Source: Candidatus Faecivivens stercorigallinarum (GTDB lineage Bacteria > Bacillota > Clostridia > Oscillospirales > Ruminococcaceae). From it: DNA of 7,079 nt. The notes under the pieces were generated by a model that was given only the letters and a program-made list of their open reading frames with translations, did not search any database and was not told the origin of the DNA. Position numbers and translations under genes: made by a program. How positions within the stretch are numbered: position 1 is the stretch's first letter; each line of letters starts with the position of its first letter. Below are positions 5,905 through 7,079 of the stretch, one piece after another. The stretch spans positions 1 through 7,079 of the forward strand of contig DVLN01000074.1 of assembly GCA_018715465.1 (NCBI GenBank). The letters run 5' to 3'.

Positions 5905-6612
5905 TCAGCAAGATACCTTCCCGGTCCGCGCCAGCAGTTCCCGTTCCGCCTGCGGCAGTCGCAGATAGCTGGGGCTCAGTTCTCCCGGAGCAATCATCTG
6001 CTCAGTTTCCAGCCGGTGCAGCGCTGCAAAACCGACTGACGCGGCCGATTGCAGCCGTAGTGCAGGCGGTGCCAACAGCACCCGCGCACTCCCCGACAGG
6101 GCCGCAAACGCCAGCTCTGCCCCATCTCCAACCAGCATCACTTCTCCTTCAACCGAAGCAAGCTTCTCTTTGAGCTGGTCCAGCGAGATCGCCATATCCT
6201 CCCAGAGCCGTTTTGGATATCCGCCGCTTGACCAGAACAGTGAAGTGTAGACCTGACCGCAGCGGGCGTCCATGACCGGACAGATGGTGTAAGAAAGCCC
6301 GGAAAAGTTGCAGGCGAGTGCTTCCAGCGTCGACACACCGACACATCCTTTGCCGCTTCCCTGTGCCAGCCCCTTGACCGCGCCGATACCAATACGCAGG
6401 CCGGTAAAGGAACCCGGACCGATACTGACAGCAAATCCGTCGGCGTCGGCAACCGTCATCGAGCAGCTTTTCAGCAGCGCTTCCATTGCCGGAAGAATTG
6501 TTTGGGAATGCGTCAGCCCAGCTGTAACGGAAATCTCCCCAAATACCTTTCCTTCGGACACGACCGCGGCAGACGCGGTCTTCGCCGAGGTTTCCAGACA
6601 GATGAGCTTCAT
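5905..6612 (-). CDS. tsaB: tRNA t6A37 synthesis protein TsaB
   Basis: TsaB (formerly YeaZ) is the ASKHA-fold partner that binds TsaD and, with TsaE, supports transfer of the threonylcarbamoyl group to A37 of ANN-decoding tRNAs in the cytoplasm. The 235 residues match the family: an N-terminal LICLETSA (3-10, where many members have DTS), THSQTILP (34-41), the hallmark GPGSFTGLRIG (65-75), MDARCGQVYTSLF (114-126) and the late SPSYLRLPQAE stretch (213-223). Its ATG overlaps the tsaE stop codon as ATGA, so the two are translationally coupled, and it is preceded by GGAAGGG inside tsaE. It ends 33 bases before rpiB. TsaD, its required partner, is not in the window. Confidence 0.95.
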   Translation of the reverse strand: MKLICLETSAKTASAAVVSEGKVFGEISVTAGLTHSQTILPAMEALLKSCSMTVADADGFAVSIGPGSFTGLRIGIGAVKGLAQGSGKGCVGVSTLEALACNFSGLSYTICPVMDARCGQVYTSLFWSSGGYPKRLWEDMAISLDQLKEKLASVEGEVMLVGDGAELAFAALSGSARVLLAPPALRLQSAASVGFAALHRLETEQMIAPGELSPSYLRLPQAERELLARTGKVSC

Positions 6613-7055
6613 CCCTTTTTCCCTTCCTTCTCTCCGGCGGGATCGTTTCCGATCAGGATGGTCCGTTCATTCTCCCCGTCAGCAGTTATTCGGACATAGA
6701 TTGTCCCATCCGGCAGAGCACCGGCAATGTTTTCGCTCCATTCGACCGCCAATATCCCGCCTGACTCAAGATAATCAAAAAAACCGGTGGAATACAGGTC
6801 ATCCATCGTGCGAATCCGGTACATATCAAAATGCCAGAACGGCACCTTCCCGCCGTAATCATTGACCAGCGCGAAGGTCGGACTGGAGACTTCGGCATCC
6901 GGTGCCAAAGTACGCGCCATTCCACGGGTAAATGCGGTTTTCCCGGCTCCCAGCCCGCCGGTAAAGGCTACTACGTCGCCGGGATGGAGCATACGGGCAA
7001 ATTTTTCACCGATCGCTTCAGTCTCAGCTTCCGAATGGGAAACGAATTTCATCAT
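6609..7055 (-). CDS. tsaE: tRNA t6A37 synthesis ATPase TsaE
   Basis: TsaE (formerly YjeE) is the small P-loop ATPase of bacterial t6A synthesis; it binds the TsaB-TsaD complex and its ATP hydrolysis allows repeated catalytic cycles. The 148 residues carry the Walker A motif GGLGAGKT (33-40), SSPTFALVNDY (57-67), the HFDMYR motif (75-80) and AVEWSENI (103-110), all in family order. The C-terminus ends in a short charged tail (NDPAGEKEGKKG) with no evident motif. The ATG at 7055 is followed directly by a second ATG; the AAAAGGA element lies 12 bases upstream of the first, so the first is preferred. It is the first gene of the visible leftward cluster; its promoter or any upstream gene lies beyond the window edge. 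Confidence 0.95.
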   Translation of the reverse strand: MMKFVSHSEAETEAIGEKFARMLHPGDVVAFTGGLGAGKTAFTRGMARTLAPDAEVSSPTFALVNDYGGKVPFWHFDMYRIRTMDDLYSTGFFDYLESGGILAVEWSENIAGALPDGTIYVRITADGENERTILIGNDPAGEKEGKKG

Positions 7056-7079
7056 AAGACCAATCTATCCTTTTGCATT

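Noticed and set aside
1..7079. Defence system, mobile element, CRISPR array or phage genes
   Set aside because: Every long frame is accounted for by a metabolic, transport or tRNA-modification gene, and no transposase, integrase, terminal repeats or spaced direct repeats were seen.

Overview
The window looks like chromosomal DNA from an anaerobic Firmicute of the Clostridia, probably near Ruminococcus/Oscillospiraceae. This rests on an intracellular GH3 glycosidase with reversed domain order (known from Ruminococcus albus and Butyrivibrio fibrisolvens), AAAGGA/GGAGG-type ribosome binding sites, and a tsaE-tsaB-rpiB-upp housekeeping order. The genus is inference; no rRNA or other phylogenetic marker is present.

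Layout: two genes point right and six point left, meeting at about position 2960. On the + strand, a 53-residue lysine/cysteine-rich protein of unknown function (49-210) is followed by a strong hairpin (220-270), a perfect consensus SigA promoter (280-308), AT-rich dyads that may be an operator (329-350), and the 841-residue GH3 enzyme (372-2897). A long bidirectional terminator (2916-2967) separates this enzyme from the convergent ZIP metal transporter gene and includes that gene's stop codon.

The - strand, read right to left, holds tsaE and tsaB (t6A tRNA modification, overlapping by 4 bases), rpiB (ribose-5-phosphate isomerase B) and upp (uracil phosphoribosyltransferase), closed by an intrinsic terminator at 4683-4714. 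An Amidohydrolase_2-type metallohydrolase and the ZIP transporter follow. The first four are tightly spaced and probably one transcript whose promoter lies beyond the right edge. RpiB and Upp both bear on ribose-phosphate/PRPP use: RpiB feeds the ribose-5-phosphate pool from which PRPP is made, and Upp spends PRPP to salvage uracil. The amidohydrolase and transporter genes lie after the upp terminator and may form a separate unit; a hairpin overlaps the ribosome binding site of the transporter.

No mobile element, CRISPR array, tRNA, rRNA or phage gene was seen, and no stretch over 300 bases lacks a gene. I found no convincing undescribed multi-gene system. The items most worth a second look are the small cysteine/lysine protein, the domain-swapped GH3 with a Tyr-to-Phe change near its active site, the regulatory region at 211-371, and the hairpin before the ZIP gene.
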